From NCBI GenBank assembly GCA_001695595.3, contig MBPM02000175.1, positions 1 to 64,000 on the forward strand: a stretch of 64,000 nt of DNA. The letters run 5' to 3'. Below, one piece after another: positions 23,241 to 34,981 of this stretch. Source of the stretch: Plasmopara viticola. Its lineage: Eukaryota; Oomycota; Peronosporomycetes; Peronosporales; Peronosporaceae. The notes under the pieces are model-generated. The model searched no databases and was not told the DNA's origin. It saw only the letters and a program-made list of their open reading frames with translations. The position numbers and the translations under genes were made by a program. Positions within the stretch are counted from its first letter, which is position 1; every line of letters starts with the position of its first letter.

Positions 23241-25800
23241 ATCAGCAAGTCATCTGTGTTTTAATCCAACCATTATATTAAACCAAATGTTTATGACAAG
23301 CTGAAACTTGCCGTGAAAAAAACTAAAAAATGATTCATTTGGGCTTTAAGCTCTCTGTGGTCGATTTAAAGCATGCATCCTTAAGCGTAACGGCAAAAAC
23401 ATTCGCCTTTTTACCTTTTAAAATACACCTCTCGCACCAAAGCTAAGATGTACGGTGGGATTTGCTCAAATTTACACAGTCTGCTGGCTGCTATTAATGA
23501 GCACTCCTTCCTAAAAATTTGGCCGTTTCTGTCACGGAGAGGCCCGAACAAAGCATTTGACGTTTAAAGTCTTTCGATCGGGCCATACCGAATAAAACAG
23601 CATTAAATGTGGCTTAGTGTTGAACTTCGCTTCCAAAAAACAGAGAAGAAAGCTTTTAGCGCAAGAGCTCAAAGAGCGTTCTTCATGAATTATTTGAGCA
23701 TATGGGCATGTGTAGATGTTTTAACTCGAGCGAAGTATGCCATTTTTGGGAGTGCACCAAGCGGAACTACCACACAGCGAAATAGTTGTCGGGTGTATTA
23801 CAAGGCGAAATCAACGATGAGTACGATCAGGGAAGCCTACTAAGGACAAGATTAGTCGCGTTGAGCAGCCAATTGTTAGCAGGGCATAGCCTTAAAGATA
23901 GTCTCATTTGAAAATCACGATCGTGTCTGTAAGCCTAGCTCGCTGGCTATTGATTTAGCCGTAAAATGTATCAGTATGCCTTGGACGGTTTCAATCATTT
24001 CCGGAATATCGTACATAGCTGATCGACACTCCACTTTAGATTCTTTTATCCGTACGCTAAGGCTCTTCAAGCCCATCAACGTGTTCTCAGCAACAGGAAC
24101 TGGGTGTATAATTTTGGTTGATGTAAAAAAATTGCTGATAGGTGTTTTGAAGCTGATAGCATCGAAGGCTGTATAGTCTTGATATTAAAAGCGAACTAGA
24201 GCCGCACCATAAGTACGAGCAATGGGATTACCGTGGCAGTTCAAAGACCTTAAATTCTACCCGTTTTGCTTCTAGCGGAGCTTCAATGAGTCGTAAGATA
24301 GCCTCTGTTGAAGAGCAGATGCGCTTCGGCGCATATATCTGACCGAGTGCTGAGCAAGTGGTAAGTAGGACAACTGATAGAGTGGCTTGGGAAACAAAGC
24401 TGGCTTTAAAAAGCGTGTCAACCATCCACTGCACGTAGTGTAGCCCCCCGGATGTCAATGCGTCAATAAAAGGTCGGGGTCATATATTGTCTTTGACTTG
24501 ACTTGATCCTGCCCAAGCCTTGAGTCGATTAGTGAAGCAAGGTCATAAGCGCTGGCTGCCTAATCTCGCACATTAGACTTTAGTGAGTCATCATTTGATC
24601 CGCACGCACGGTGAATGATATAGAAATATTTCATTTATTTTGAACGCTATAAGCAGCTATCGTTGCGCCTTGGCACGGAGAACCAAAATGATCGTAATGA
24701 TCTAGTATATCCGTTAGGAAAAAAAATCTAGGCGTGGTGTCCAGACTCACATCATTGAAAGGTCCACCGGATTGAAGATTGAGGCATGATATTAATCTTG
24801 TTCTTGGCTCAAGTAGTTTCTCACCTCGCAATGACTATTGCACGAGGGTTGTATGAGCTCACAAAAACTATTTTACCGAAAAGGCATAGAAAAACATGAT
24901 ACATGAGTCGAGACTTTGCACACATGCCTGTAATAAGCTGAACGGTGCCAAGATTTCTACGCAAACATACCTTTCAATATAAAAGGTGTAGCTTGAAAAC
25001 ATGTCCAAGTGAACGTACAGTGCACTGGAGCGTAAGACATTACACGACGTCTTATGAAGACGTTCGATATCTTGAAAGAAAAGACAGTAATGCATGGCAT
25101 TGGCATAAATCTTCTTTAGGGAAATGCTCTGGGGAAAATTGGCAATGATGTCTACCTTGGTGTGAACGGTGAAGCACGGAGGCTTTAGAGCGCACACGAA
25201 TGGACCTCAAGTGTTACACCTCCGCTGACGTGGCATTTGTAATCGGAAGTGAATTTGAAGCCTTACTCAACGCAACTTATTCAACATTCGACAAAACGTT
25301 TGGCGTGCGGTTTTGCTTCCTAGCAATTACTCTGGGTAACTGGTGAACTTTGTCCGGGAATGGCAGATGTTACTGATAAAGAAGATCTGTAATTTTTTTC
25401 AGAGATTACGGCTATGAAATAGTCGCACACGGACACGGCCTGGATGGCTGTGTATCGTGCTATCCCAACCATCTTTCAGAAAGCTAGAATAAGTGACAAT
25501 GAATGCTACAGACAAGCGAGGTTCACATCGACAGGTCTCAGGCGACCTGGACATTATTAAAAATGATGCTAATTTGAAAATGTAGATCCCAAGTCGTTGG
25601 TCAGCATATGGGCAGTTTACCTGCATGTCGTTTGGCTAGGTCAATACTTTACACAAGCTCACTTCGACTAAAGCAGAAGCTGCTTATTCAGTCCAACTAC
25701 TTACACCAGTACATTGCAACTTAAACCTAAGCGACTCAAATACTCTTCGACCTCCTGGTGGGAATAAAGAGCGACACTAGTAGCTCACCATCCGATATAC
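23241..25800. other. About 2.5 kb without a recognisable gene
   Basis: A plus-strand frame at 23607-23843 faintly recalls a copia integrase C-terminal segment but lacks decisive motifs. Other frames (24228-24458 minus, 24868-25197 minus) show no family signature. Confidence 0.4.
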
Positions 25801-25859
25801 TTGACAGCGAAAGATTGTCGGTTCGAAGCGCCACTTTTGGCCTATACAGATCCATGATA

Positions 25860-27000
25860 GTGGAATGGCGGCTCAGTGTCATCTGTGAAGCGTGACCCTG
25901 TCATTGGCAATGCTTAGCTGCAAGCAGATTGCGAGGGGTAAAGTCGAGAAATCTCATGCAGATTTATGCAATGACAGATAAGCTGTTTGTGATGAGGTAA
26001 GCTTTTCAGCAAATTCAGGCCTCACGTGCCAAAGCATTTGTGTTGTTTACGGATCATGCGCCACCACGCACTGCAACCTTACCTCTCGCAGAAAATGATA
26101 AAGCGGATCTCATTTGGATCAAAAGATTAAGATGAAGATTAGTCCAGGATAGCAGAATGCCGTTATCAAGTCGCTAAAAAGCCAGATAACTCATCCCATA
26201 GTTTTATAGCGTGCTACATCCGCCAAAGGCTTTTGAGGGGCAACGACTTTAGGAAATTTCGGGCAAGAAAATACCGGCGTGGTTGACTGCAAGGCTGCAT
26301 CGATTGTTTTTAAAAGGGGGCTATTGTAGTATATTTTCAATCAAGGCTGACCACTACATGTGGTGGTCCCGTTTGATGTGAAGCGAACACACCGTATCAT
26401 CTATAGGGCTTGCGACCCATCGCTCAATTGCAAAGAAGGCTTGAGGCCTAGTTGGTATTCACTATTGGCAGCCAAAGCTGTATCAGTGGGTCTAAAGACT
26501 GCATCTCAATGAGGCCGCACCATTGGCAAGCTCGCTGTTGTCCTTGTGCTGCTTAGCGTATATAAGAATACATTTCGTGCTCATCATACCGACAGACTCG
26601 GCACGCTACGCTTGTATTGGTGTCTTGCTGACTGAAGCGGCAAATCACAAATTTGATGGCTGTGACTATCACGGTCAATGATATCGAAACATAGCGCTAA
26701 TCTTTTGACTTCATGAGTCATAGCGCTAATTGTCTTGAGTTGTGGCATCACTTTACAGGTTCCTTTGGGTGAGCATTTTTTTTAAATATTCTGCAGATAT
26801 ATGACCATCCGTAGATTGCTTATCAAACATAGCGAGTGAAGCGACGTATATGTTTCTACGTTCATGCATTCTAACAGCATGCTGTCAATCATTGCATTAT
26901 AAAATCTTTTAAACAAGTTACTCGCTGGTTGGCGTGAACGCGTTAGCTAGCCCACGCGTCTCGTTACTATCACCACATTGTGGAATCTAGGCCGAAATGA
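25860..27000 (+). mobile_element. Decayed Ty3/gypsy pol relic
   Basis: Plus-strand fragments in different frames follow gypsy order. AKAFVLFTDHAPP and then, after a one-base shift, ALQPYLSQKM (26030-26100) match the RNase H xxFTDHxxL...SPHLSQRM region. HYWQPKLYQWV (about 26455-26490) matches the integrase HHCC region YYWPxMxxxV. LELWHHFTGSFG with NILQIYDHPS (about 26735-26820) matches the integrase core FWxxLFxxLGTxLxxSTAxHPQ. Frameshifts are dense, so it is ancient. No LTRs were found. Confidence 0.6.
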
Positions 27001-28204
27001 GATTGTATTGTCGAGCAGCTTGCTGATATCAACCCTCGCACAATACATAGCCAGTTGATAACTACGTTAATGACGGGTGGCTGGAAGCCCATATATTTAA
27101 AAGGGCCATTCCGATTATAATAAAACAAATAACAATCCAACATTACAAATTTATTATTTAAATCTTTATAGGCTAATAACCGATTTATAAATATCGTTAC
27201 TACATTTAACTGCGGCCGCACTTCATTGTACTAGTTTTCAACGAATGAGATTTAGCATACACTGCTAAAGTTACTTACAGATACGAGCACACAGTCGATT
27301 AGTAGCCTCAGGTATGACGTCGTAGGCTCATTTGAATTCGGTCATCGATGTACTACGCTTTTCGTCGCTAGGGTTGTTGGGCGAGCAGAGATCATCTTGG
27401 GATTTCTGGTGATCAGTGTGTCAAAGCTAAAGTTTTTGATTGTCCACTGGGGTAGCGTGCTCAGCGGAGCATGTCAATACGGACCATAAGCCACAAGACG
27501 ACAGTTTAACAAGTCTTCAGCAGGGTCAACCTATTACCCTAAGTTATATATTTAATCGCCGTAGCTGTCGCGAAGTAGTCACCATTTGTGTCCAACGCCA
27601 TAAAAATTAATGTCATCCTCAAACGTTTAGTGAGACTTAGAAACTACCATTACAATTTGTGGTGTCAGCAACAACGCCCCAATCTTAGAGCTGCCAAATG
27701 AGCTAGTAGCTGTTTTACTTAGAGTATCATATAGAAGACCTTTTGAGCTGCATTCCTCGATAACACTAGCCGCAGGCTCAGGTGATGGCCTGTGACTTCA
27801 TCGAGGAAACTATCTGCACTTTTAGGCTTAAATTGCTTCAGATCACCGACAACTATTTCTAAACATTTCAATTATAAGCCCCAAAAAAGTATCTAATGTC
27901 ATCAGTCCCATTGGCTAGCGAGAGGCCTTACTTAAAGCGAAAGCGAAGTCGATGGCTCCTGCGGGCAAGTACCTGACCTTGGTGATGAGGACACCAAAAC
28001 TTGAGTAAAAAAAATGGCGAGCTAAAACCTCGATTCGATAGAGCACGTAAGAGCCATCAGAACCGCATTGGCATGACTGCCAATGGTCGTTTAAAACTGG
28101 AATCTGGCTTTGTTTGTAGGTTGCGGGATTTTGGACGCGCGTTAATGTATGGTAAAAATGATTCTATGCCCGCGCTCGAAATTTTATCTTTCAGTACCTA
28201 GCTT
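27001..28204. other. Repeat-like DNA, no gene recognised
   Basis: AT-rich and without motifs. It probably continues the gypsy remains, but nothing diagnostic is visible. Confidence 0.35.
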
Positions 28205-28240
28205 GCCGTTATGCCAAAGCCGAGACATTGTGGATGTGAG
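28205..28240. repeat. Interspersed repeat fragment, copy 1 of 3
   Basis: Contains TTATGCCAAAGCCGAGACAT, shared with 52261 and, with changes, 54924. Part of a repeat family, probably a gypsy LTR piece. Confidence 0.55.
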
Positions 28241-29271
28241 CTGTCTTCGATAAATCAAATTGATGATTGCACTTGTGATAAAGGACGTTATGTTCTTCGT
28301 GTTGTGTGGTTCGACCCCGGGTCGTAATATATTTTTTCCCGCATAAATCCGAGATATGTTTCTGAATTGAATGCGGGAGCCGTGGTGGTGGTGTACCCAA
28401 GCGTACCTTTATATCATGTGCGACACAAGCTTCTTCCGACGCTAAGTGAATATTTAAGTGAGACTCAATGCGGTGCCTAAAGCTCGCGCGAAAGTAACTC
28501 TGAATTAAGGACTTTTTAAAGTCCGTTGATGTTTCACGAAGTGTTGCCTCTGGAGAGCTTTAGAAAAACAAAGCAGATGAGCATGCTGCTCGGCAGTATA
28601 GTTCGCATCGGCCGGTTAGCTACTATCCGGAAGTTTTACCTATTTAAGTGGACCCGCTGTCCAATGAGTGGGTAGATATCTCATGGGACGACAATTTGCG
28701 GTGCTGGAGCAGTCAAAAAGCTTTTTGCTCTCTGCGTTCGTGAATAAGACCTTTTGACTCACCCAATCTTCAAATAGGACAACTCGGCTAACAAGAAGCT
28801 CTTAGCGCCCAAAAATGCACCTCCGCACTCGCATGGAAGTGTTGCAACCAAGAAGGCCGGATATTTTTTCCCGTTTTGGCCTTACGTCTTCTACATAAGA
28901 AGCAGCATCTCATGCGTAGCTTATATGGTCACTTAGAACAAAAGTCAGCCGTTGACCCGGCGGCCCGATTTTGGCTCTGAGGGGGCGATCCCGGATCCGT
29001 GAGGCCCTCGAGGAGGAGATGGACGTCGTTGGCCCTATTCTTAAACGTTCTATCATTTTTTCTCAAATAGCAGTGAAAGGAAAAGTTTGGTGGATCAAGC
29101 ACTGTAGATAAGGGGTAGTGCAGTAAAGAATTGAATAAAACGCCTTGTTAGTGTCCCACTTACTGCTGACAGCGAAATTGTTCGCTTATTTATTTGTGTC
29201 AAAAACCTTATTTGAGCGATGTTCTTTTCGAATAGAGTCAATCTCTCATCAAAACTCGTATAACTCGCGTC
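28241..29271. other. Intergenic, nothing recognised
   Basis: GC-richer near 28960-29030 (AGGCCCTCGAGGAGGAGATG). No gene or complete element. It includes the upstream region of the methyltransferase at 29272. Confidence 0.4.
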
Positions 29272-30454
29272 ATGACCAAGCGGGAGCTGCTGGACAGCGA
29301 GTCTACCGCCACCAAGCATATAAAACAGCACAAACGACTAGAAAAAAGTGCAAAACAGCGACGGGTAGGAAACTTTAGAAGGTGCGTAGATGTTGCCTAT
29401 TGTCGTGTTTGGTATTGAGTAATCGCTGACGATCAGATAACAACCAGCTACTACTCATACCGACTAGGGCAGAAGCATCAGGACAAGCTGGAGGACGATC
29501 CGCGTCTTAAAGCGCTAGAAAAAAACTGGTTTGAGAGCAAGCGTGGGCTCGATATCGGCTGCAATTCTGGAGAGCTGACGATTGCCATTGCCGAACGACT
29601 GGCGCCAAGCTATATCTTGGGCATGGATGTTGACCCGCAGCTCATTTCTACAGCTAGAGGACACCTAAAGAAGCTTTTACGACAGAAACAAAGTGATAAG
29701 GCTCATAATGAGATCGCGACAAGAAAAACTAGTCCAGACGATGGAGAAGGAGCTATGGAGTCTCTCGCTGACGTCAAAAGCGAGGAGAAGGGTCCAGCTG
29801 ACGAGGAAAATGTAGGCAGCACCAATTTAGGAGCTAATGATGCCTTTGCCGATGACGCATCATTATTATTCGAGCTGTGGAAGCCTCCATTAAAGACACG
29901 GGTCGCTGAACCTTGTGCTATCGGCAAATCTGTTGCCAGGTACGTTTGGGTTGGTCATCATAAAAATCGATACTGATGACCTATTTATTTGTAAAGCTCA
30001 AAATTTCCACTCAATGTGGTTTTCAAGCAAGAAGATGTAATGTCGGACGCTCACGCAGGCAAGGACTACGACTTCATCACGTGGTATGGACTTGTGAAGC
30101 TGTACACTACTAGGGTATACAATTCTAGTGACCACTGTCTGTAGCTTTAGTGTGACAAAATGGATCCATCTTTTTCACGGCGACGAAGGCATTAGGAAAG
30201 TTTTCAAGAAGATTTATGAGCTTTTAGTGCCTGGTGGCCGCCTAATTCTCGAGCCGCAGCCATGGAAATCATATCACAAGCGCAAGTTCACGTCAGAAAT
30301 TACAGCGGCGAACTATCCAACGATTCAATTACGGCCAAAGGACTTTCCAAAGTATTTAGTAGACTCTATAGGCTTTCAAAGTTGTGATCTTCTAGAAGTT
30401 TGCCAGACATCCTCAAAAGGTTTTCGGAGACCAGTCTACGTCGCTCAGAAGTGA
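29272..30454 (+). CDS. 7SK snRNA methylphosphate capping enzyme-like methyltransferase (MePCE/Bin3)
   Basis: SAM-dependent RNA methyltransferase that adds a methyl cap to the 5' gamma-phosphate of small RNAs such as 7SK or U6 in other eukaryotes. Four exons: 29272..29381, 29448..29939, 29997..30083 and 30145..30454; introns of 66, 57 and 61 bp; 332 aa. All junctions restore motifs: RSYYSYRLG across the first, FPLNVVFKQEDV after the second, and ITCFSVTKWIHL across the third. The SAM site is LDIGCNSGELT (71-81) with the acidic loop MDVDPQLI. Family-specific blocks are VTKWIHL, GDEG, GGRLILEPQPW, Y.K and SKGFRRPVY. An acidic, low-complexity insert of about 80 residues follows the SAM motif. The RNA target in oomycetes is not known. 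Confidence 0.9.
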
Positions 30455-30722
30455 GCTATAAAGAGTAAGGAATAGCTGCATCGCACCAATTCTGCTAGGC
30501 CGTATCTACACTTACCACTCGATTGACTTCGTGCATGCGTCTATTACGACTCGTACAAGGCGAGAAGCCCTCCGAGACTTAAATGTTTAAACCATCGATC
30601 GACAGCATTGGCGAACAATCCGACGAACCTCAAGCTGCCACAGACAACCGGTCGTGCGACACGAGCTGCACTTTAAGCTCGTTGACTACAACCCCGAATT
30701 TTCACCCGCCATCGCATCCGAC

Positions 30723-31332
30723 TCAAAGTCCACCTCTTCGCTCTTGAGCTGTTACGTCGCGGCAACAGACATACGTTTTTGATCAGCAATCAATGCATTG
30801 CTTTCAACCACTTTTATCGTACCCTTCCTAATGATTGCAGCGGCTTGTCCTCTCGGTGCGCCACCGCCGACTCCCCCTTGCCCCAATGTCGGTATCGCAC
30901 CTTTGTGCTTTTTCCACATTTTGACTCGCTTAAACATCGGCGCGTGCTTTAACGTGCACTGTATCAACAAGAGCAACAGCAAAAAAACAGCGACACCACT
31001 CGGTAGGTTAAGGCAACTGACCACTGGTAAGCACATATAGATACGACGCTTTTCCCGCGACTTTAAAAATCAAGTTGTAGAGGATATATATCAGGAAACA
31101 CGATGAAGAGGATCTGGCTGCCGCGCAGGTAGACTTGCTCTACATGGCTCGTATTGCCATTGATATCGGTGCGCACGGCGTCCTTCATGACGCAATTCAT
31201 GTTATCCTCCGTCTCGTCCAGTAGTCCTCGATACGTCTCTCCAGTCTTCATCTCGACGGACACAATCGTTCCTTCGCCATCGTGCAATAGAATCGTTGGA
31301 ATGCCCACGCCGCGCTTACCAGTGACCGCCAT
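30723..31332 (-). CDS. SNRPD3: Small nuclear ribonucleoprotein SmD3
   Basis: Core Sm-ring protein of spliceosomal U snRNPs. Three exons: 31088..31332, 30823..30953 and 30723..30748, giving 133 aa (126 in human). Start is the ATG at 31332 (MAVTGKRGVGIP); frame upstream lacks ATG. Sm1 spans GTIVSVEMKTGETYRG and DNMNC; Sm2 is EQVYLRGSQILFIVFPD. The family block PDMLKHAPM is rebuilt only if exon 1 is spliced after GATAT to a G at 30953, using AT-AC borders. The second intron (30749..30822, GT-AG) joins IIRK to AQERRGGL, matching the conserved KAQ of the basic Gly-rich tail. Its 3' neighbour is the MePCE-like gene, 268 bp away, convergent. Confidence 0.88.
30954..31087 (-). other. Probable AT-AC (U12-type) intron in SmD3
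   Basis: The intron starts ATATCCTCT, 8/9 identical to the minor-spliceosome 5' site ATATCCTTT, and ends TGCAC. No GT lies between the PD codons and the in-frame stop, so a GT donor would have to sit earlier and delete the conserved VFPDM. A branch-site-like TGCCTTAAC (31007-31015, 8/9 to TTCCTTAAC) lies 54 nt before the AC, further than usual; an AG at 31000-30999 lies at the usual distance and would add 15 in-frame hydrophobic codons. Confidence 0.7.
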
Positions 31333-31554
31333 CTCGAAGAGATATTGAAATGTCAAATCGAAGATGAAAGCTGATTCGGCAAAATTCGCTATTTAAAAGC
31401 TTGTTAAGAGCGGGTTTTGACGTATGAGCAACAAGTGACACTAAATAATCGCACGTTTTATTACGGAGATCGTTAGCTAGTCAAATACACGCCAGCTACT
31501 GTAAGCGACGTGATAGCTAGAGGAGGCGTAGGCCCAGCAAAAGCAGAAAGCAGC

Positions 31555-32402
31555 TTAACGGTACGATTTCTGGAAGCGAGCGCGGGCGCTACCACCACCA
31601 AACTTCTTGGCCTCACAACGACGGGGGTCAGCGACTAGAAGGGTACGGTCGTAAGCAAGTAAAATGTCCTTAATCTCTTTCTTGGATGCCTCGTCCACGA
31701 CTATTCAGCAAAAGCTGTCAACGACTTTTGACACACTACAATCTTGATAGTAACGTACACTTTTGATAGTAAGCAACAATGGCCTTGGCAATTGCCTGAC
31801 GGATGGCATAGATCTGAGCAGTGTGACCACCGCCTTTGACGCGGATACGAATGTCCACCTGAATTTTGACATTATCAAACGGATACAGCACGTTAGCGCA
31901 CCAAATTTATCGTCAGGTGGGTAGGAGGAGTGCAAGCCAGTTGCGACAGCATGGTATTTACACGACGGTAAACAGAGCATGCACACAGATTATTTGGGTG
32001 GTGCGAGTGCTTTGACAGCAGAATGCCAAATGTGGGTGATTAAAAACTTGGAGCCAATTCAGTAAACGCTGTTGGGCGATCGAGGGAGCAGCACAGCATC
32101 GTGATGAGCGATACGTTGTTTATAGGAGAGCGGCCTGTTTTACGTCAATGTAGATACCAAAGCTGTCGTGCATAGCCCACAACTCAACCAACTTTTTGCT
32201 CAGGTCACCGTACGTTGGCAAAGCGCTGCTGGCCTAGCAAAAGCACAGGCTCGTAGGTCTTGACACGCAGAATCTCGGGCTCCACAAGCTCGATAGGCGT
32301 GCCATTAACCTTGATGAGTCCGTGACCGCGTTTGCAGTAAGCGACAGCCGTAGCATTTTTCTTGCGGCCAAAGACCTGAACCGACTCAATCTTGCCCTCC
32401 AT
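31555..32402 (-). CDS. RPS16: 40S ribosomal protein S16 (uS9)
   Basis: Small-subunit ribosomal protein whose C-terminal tail contacts P-site tRNA. Three exons: 32214..32402, 31759..31858 and 31555..31700; 144 aa. Exon 1 encodes [19 protein letters not shown]; exon 2 [20 protein letters not shown]; exon 3 VDEASKKE through [24 protein letters not shown], the invariant tail. Intron 1 is long for this locus (355 bp, GTACGG donor); intron 2 is 58 bp (GTACGT). The long first intron may hold regulatory sequence. The gene is divergent from NIP7, with 209 bp between start codons, a sensible pairing of two ribosome-related genes. Confidence 0.95.
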
Positions 32403-32611
32403 TTCTAGTGCCTGTGCGAAAATTAGCTATGCGCTCTGACAAGCCACCAATGCAATGCGCGGAAACCAACCAATGCCGTCTGTATTTTTGCCAATCCACA
32501 GAGAGAAAAATCGTAATTGGATAGAAAGATTAAAAACCCAAATGCCGTATGCTGTTTGGAAGGACGCTGCCGCGAACCAATTACTTTATCAACCAGTACA
32601 CTCAACACACC

Positions 32612-33154
32612 ATGCGTCCGCTTACTGAAGATGAGATGACTACGGTGTTTGAGAAGATTAGCAAGTATATCGGCCGCAACGTACAACATCTAGTTGCGCG
32701 TCCCGATGAGAAATATTGCTTTCGATTGCATGGCAATAATGTTTACTATTGCAGCGAGAAGCTCATGCGCCAGTCCACCAACATCGGCACGGATGAACTG
32801 ATGAGTCTCGGCACGGCCGTAGGCAAGCTAACCAAAACGAAAAAGTTTCATTTACGCATCACATTTCTGGACCACCTTGCTCAGTATGCCAAGTACAAGG
32901 TTTGGATCAAGCCCAACTCGGAAATGTCTTTTCTGTACGGCAATAATGTCGTCAAGTCAGGCCTTGGTCGTATCACGGAAGGCACGCCGCAGTACGCTGG
33001 CGTCGTTGTCTATAGCATGAACGACATTCCATTGGGTTTCGGGATTGCTGCCCAGGCAACGGAATTGTGCAAAGATTTGGAGCCCACGGCCTACGTGGTG
33101 CTGCACCAAGCAGATATTGGCGAGTACCTTCGTGTTGAAGACGAGTTGTTTTGA
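32612..33154 (+). CDS. NIP7: 60S ribosome subunit biogenesis factor NIP7
   Basis: Nucleolar PUA-domain protein needed for pre-60S maturation and 27S pre-rRNA processing. Single exon. An in-frame ATG exists 21 codons upstream (32549), but family members begin MRPLT, so 32612 is chosen, giving 180 aa, the canonical length. Conserved blocks: [49 protein letters not shown] (start of the PUA domain), [17 protein letters not shown] and [10 protein letters not shown]. It ends 132 bp from the convergent carrier gene. Confidence 0.96.
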   Translation: MRPLTEDEMTTVFEKISKYIGRNVQHLVARPDEKYCFRLHGNNVYYCSEKLMRQSTNIGTDELMSLGTAVGKLTKTKKFHLRITFLDHLAQYAKYKVWIKPNSEMSFLYGNNVVKSGLGRITEGTPQYAGVVVYSMNDIPLGFGIAAQATELCKDLEPTAYVVLHQADIGEYLRVEDELF

Positions 33155-33286
33155 AAAAGTTGAAAGGGTTTCTAGTATAACTTTATTAGACTTCGTACAC
33201 CTTGAAATTATATAATAGACATTTTACGCTTGTTTTACCTAATTCGCTGTATTTAAAAGTAATATAGTCTATAGCTGTGCTGGCGA

Positions 33287-34313
33287 TCACTCATTCAGCA
33301 CAAAGCTTTTCATGACAAGCTGAATCTGCTCATAGGCAGCAAAAATAATTGCGCCAGTGGGCATCACCTTGAGAATATTTGCCGACAATCCTTTAAACAA
33401 TCCAAGGTAGCCTTCGTGTCGAATAATTTTGACTGTGCAGTCCCATGTGCCTGTATACTTGTTCGCTAAAGGCCCTCCTTGCTGCAAACGTGCTTTAATC
33501 ACCTGGTATGGGTAGGTAGAAGTAGATGCAATGGATTGCGCCACCGCACCCATTAGAAGCGTTGGAAGAACATCCATCTCAGGACTCCAATGCGTTTGAT
33601 AGACATTCTTTAAACGTTCATACGCTACAAATTTGATCGCTCCGTTCGTGGTAAGAAATAATGCAGGTATCATGCCTTTGTACAGAGCAAGAACACCTTC
33701 GGCAGCTACAATTCGTCGAAATGCATCTAATGTAGCCAGCATAAACACACAATAATTATTATACATCTTTCGAATCTTCAACCTCGTCGATTGACGCACC
33801 TGATACACTTCGATAAGGTATATTATCGACCATTTTTTTGGCTGCATCTTTGCCCGCAGTGCTCGCTTGAAGTCTTTTATTGATTTGCACTTGCATTCGG
33901 ATCTTTATGAGCCAAATCGGATTCGTCAGGGGTACAACAATAACACCAGCCTCGATGCCTGAGAAGAAGTGCTGCCACGACCCCTGGATCCAGCCTTCCT
34001 CTGCCATGCGAGCGTAACGCTCTTTTGCATTCTGGTAAACGAGCATATAGATTCCCCACGAAAGAGTTGCACCATACAACGCTGGACTCATGCCGCGAAA
34101 CAGCGCGCTCAAGCTTTCTTCGGCTACGATAGAGCGAAAAGCGTGACCCAACGATCGGTATGCGTGCGTGGATTTTTCATGCACCTGGTAGCGGACTTTC
34201 ACCAGATCCAACGGGTACAGTAACACTGTCGAAATGGCACCAGCACCTAAGCCTGCAGTCGTATGAATCACGCTGTGCCACTGGTCCTGAGTCAGGAGTT
34301 CCTTCAGCGTCAT
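33287..34313 (-). CDS. Mitochondrial carrier, folate/FAD transporter type (SLC25A32/FLX1-like)
   Basis: Inner-mitochondrial-membrane solute carrier. Exons 33800..34313 and 33727-preceding 33287..33726, with a 73-bp intron (GTGCGT...TTAG) that restores YRSVSDAFRRIVAAEG; 317 aa. The three carrier signatures are PLDLVKVRYQ, PIWLIKIRMQ and YPYQVIKARLQ. Tryptophan in the second and PYQV in the third are typical of the folate/FAD branch, and LSWGIYMLVYQ also fits. An insert of about 30 residues (KDAAKKMVDN region) precedes the third repeat. The start is taken at ATG 34313; the frame stays open upstream, but that extension would be atypical. Substrate is inferred from signature residues, not proven. 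Confidence 0.85.
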
Positions 34314-34670
34314 TGTGCTGTTGTGTGTGTGAATGTGCTTCCATTGACCCAAATTTACGTGGTCCACCTTTACCACTCGAAAAATGTACACAAAGAGTAT
34401 ATATAGTACAATAATCATACGGAGAGACTTTTGGAAAATAGGCACATTCTTTTTGGAAACGCTTTTGTTAAAAAAGCATACTGAAGAACCATAGCATCAT
34501 CTCGAGTACTTTATGGAGGCTCAGATTTTCAAAAGGAGGGACCCAAACCTCTACCGAAACATTGCGTGACTACCGAGGCGCAACCACGGCCTGAGCGTCT
34601 CACAATATGGCCAATAAAATTGACGATCAGCGTATGTAGTGTTAGTATTATTCAGCCCTTACATGACCAG

Positions 34671-34973
34671 CAGAGTCCTGCACAGGGTACCCATACCCAT
34701 ACCCACCCATGAATTACTCATACTCATGGGTTTTGGGTGGGCATGGGTACGCGGGTCCAATCGGTGGGTGGGTGTGGTTGGGCAGTGACAGGGAGGCGTG
34801 GGCATGGGTGGGTACGGCGTATGCCGGTATTTATGGGTATCTGTGGGTACAGCCCACTATCGCTAAGGTGGTCGGAGAATCGGTGGGCATGCGTGGTCGC
34901 GAAATAAAAGTGGGTGGATATGGGTGGGCGAAGCCGTGGGTAACCGTGGGTTCCAAATCGTTGCAGGACTCTG
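34671..34973. mobile_element. hAT-type MITE with GGGTA subterminal repeats
   Basis: A 303-bp element with 11-bp perfect terminal inverted repeats (CAGAGTCCTGC and its complement) and a perfect 8-bp target duplication ATGACCAG (34663-34670 and 34974-34981). CAG-starting termini with 8-bp duplications are the hAT hallmark. The interior is packed with TGGGTA/GGGTGG motifs on the plus strand, with a short reverse-oriented run (TACCCATACCCA) at the left end; such arrays are likely transposase-binding sites. The open frames inside (34709-35005, 34724-34984) reflect the repeats and are not genes. Confidence 0.9.
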
Positions 34974-34981
34974 ATGACCAG

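Noticed and set aside
23607..23843. Possible copia integrase fragment downstream of the 3' LTR
   Set aside because: Only a loose resemblance; no catalytic or zinc motif.
30752..31036. Separate small gene with a leucine-rich membrane helix downstream of SmD3
   Set aside because: Its second half is the SmD3 C-terminal exon (LKHAPMFK, GRG-like tail); the hydrophobic run is intron sequence, unless the alternative AG acceptor is used.
34680..34960. Possible interstitial telomere or GGGTA satellite
   Set aside because: The array is enclosed by perfect hAT-type termini and an 8-bp target duplication, so it is the interior of a MITE. The motif is also not the TTTAGGG telomere unit.
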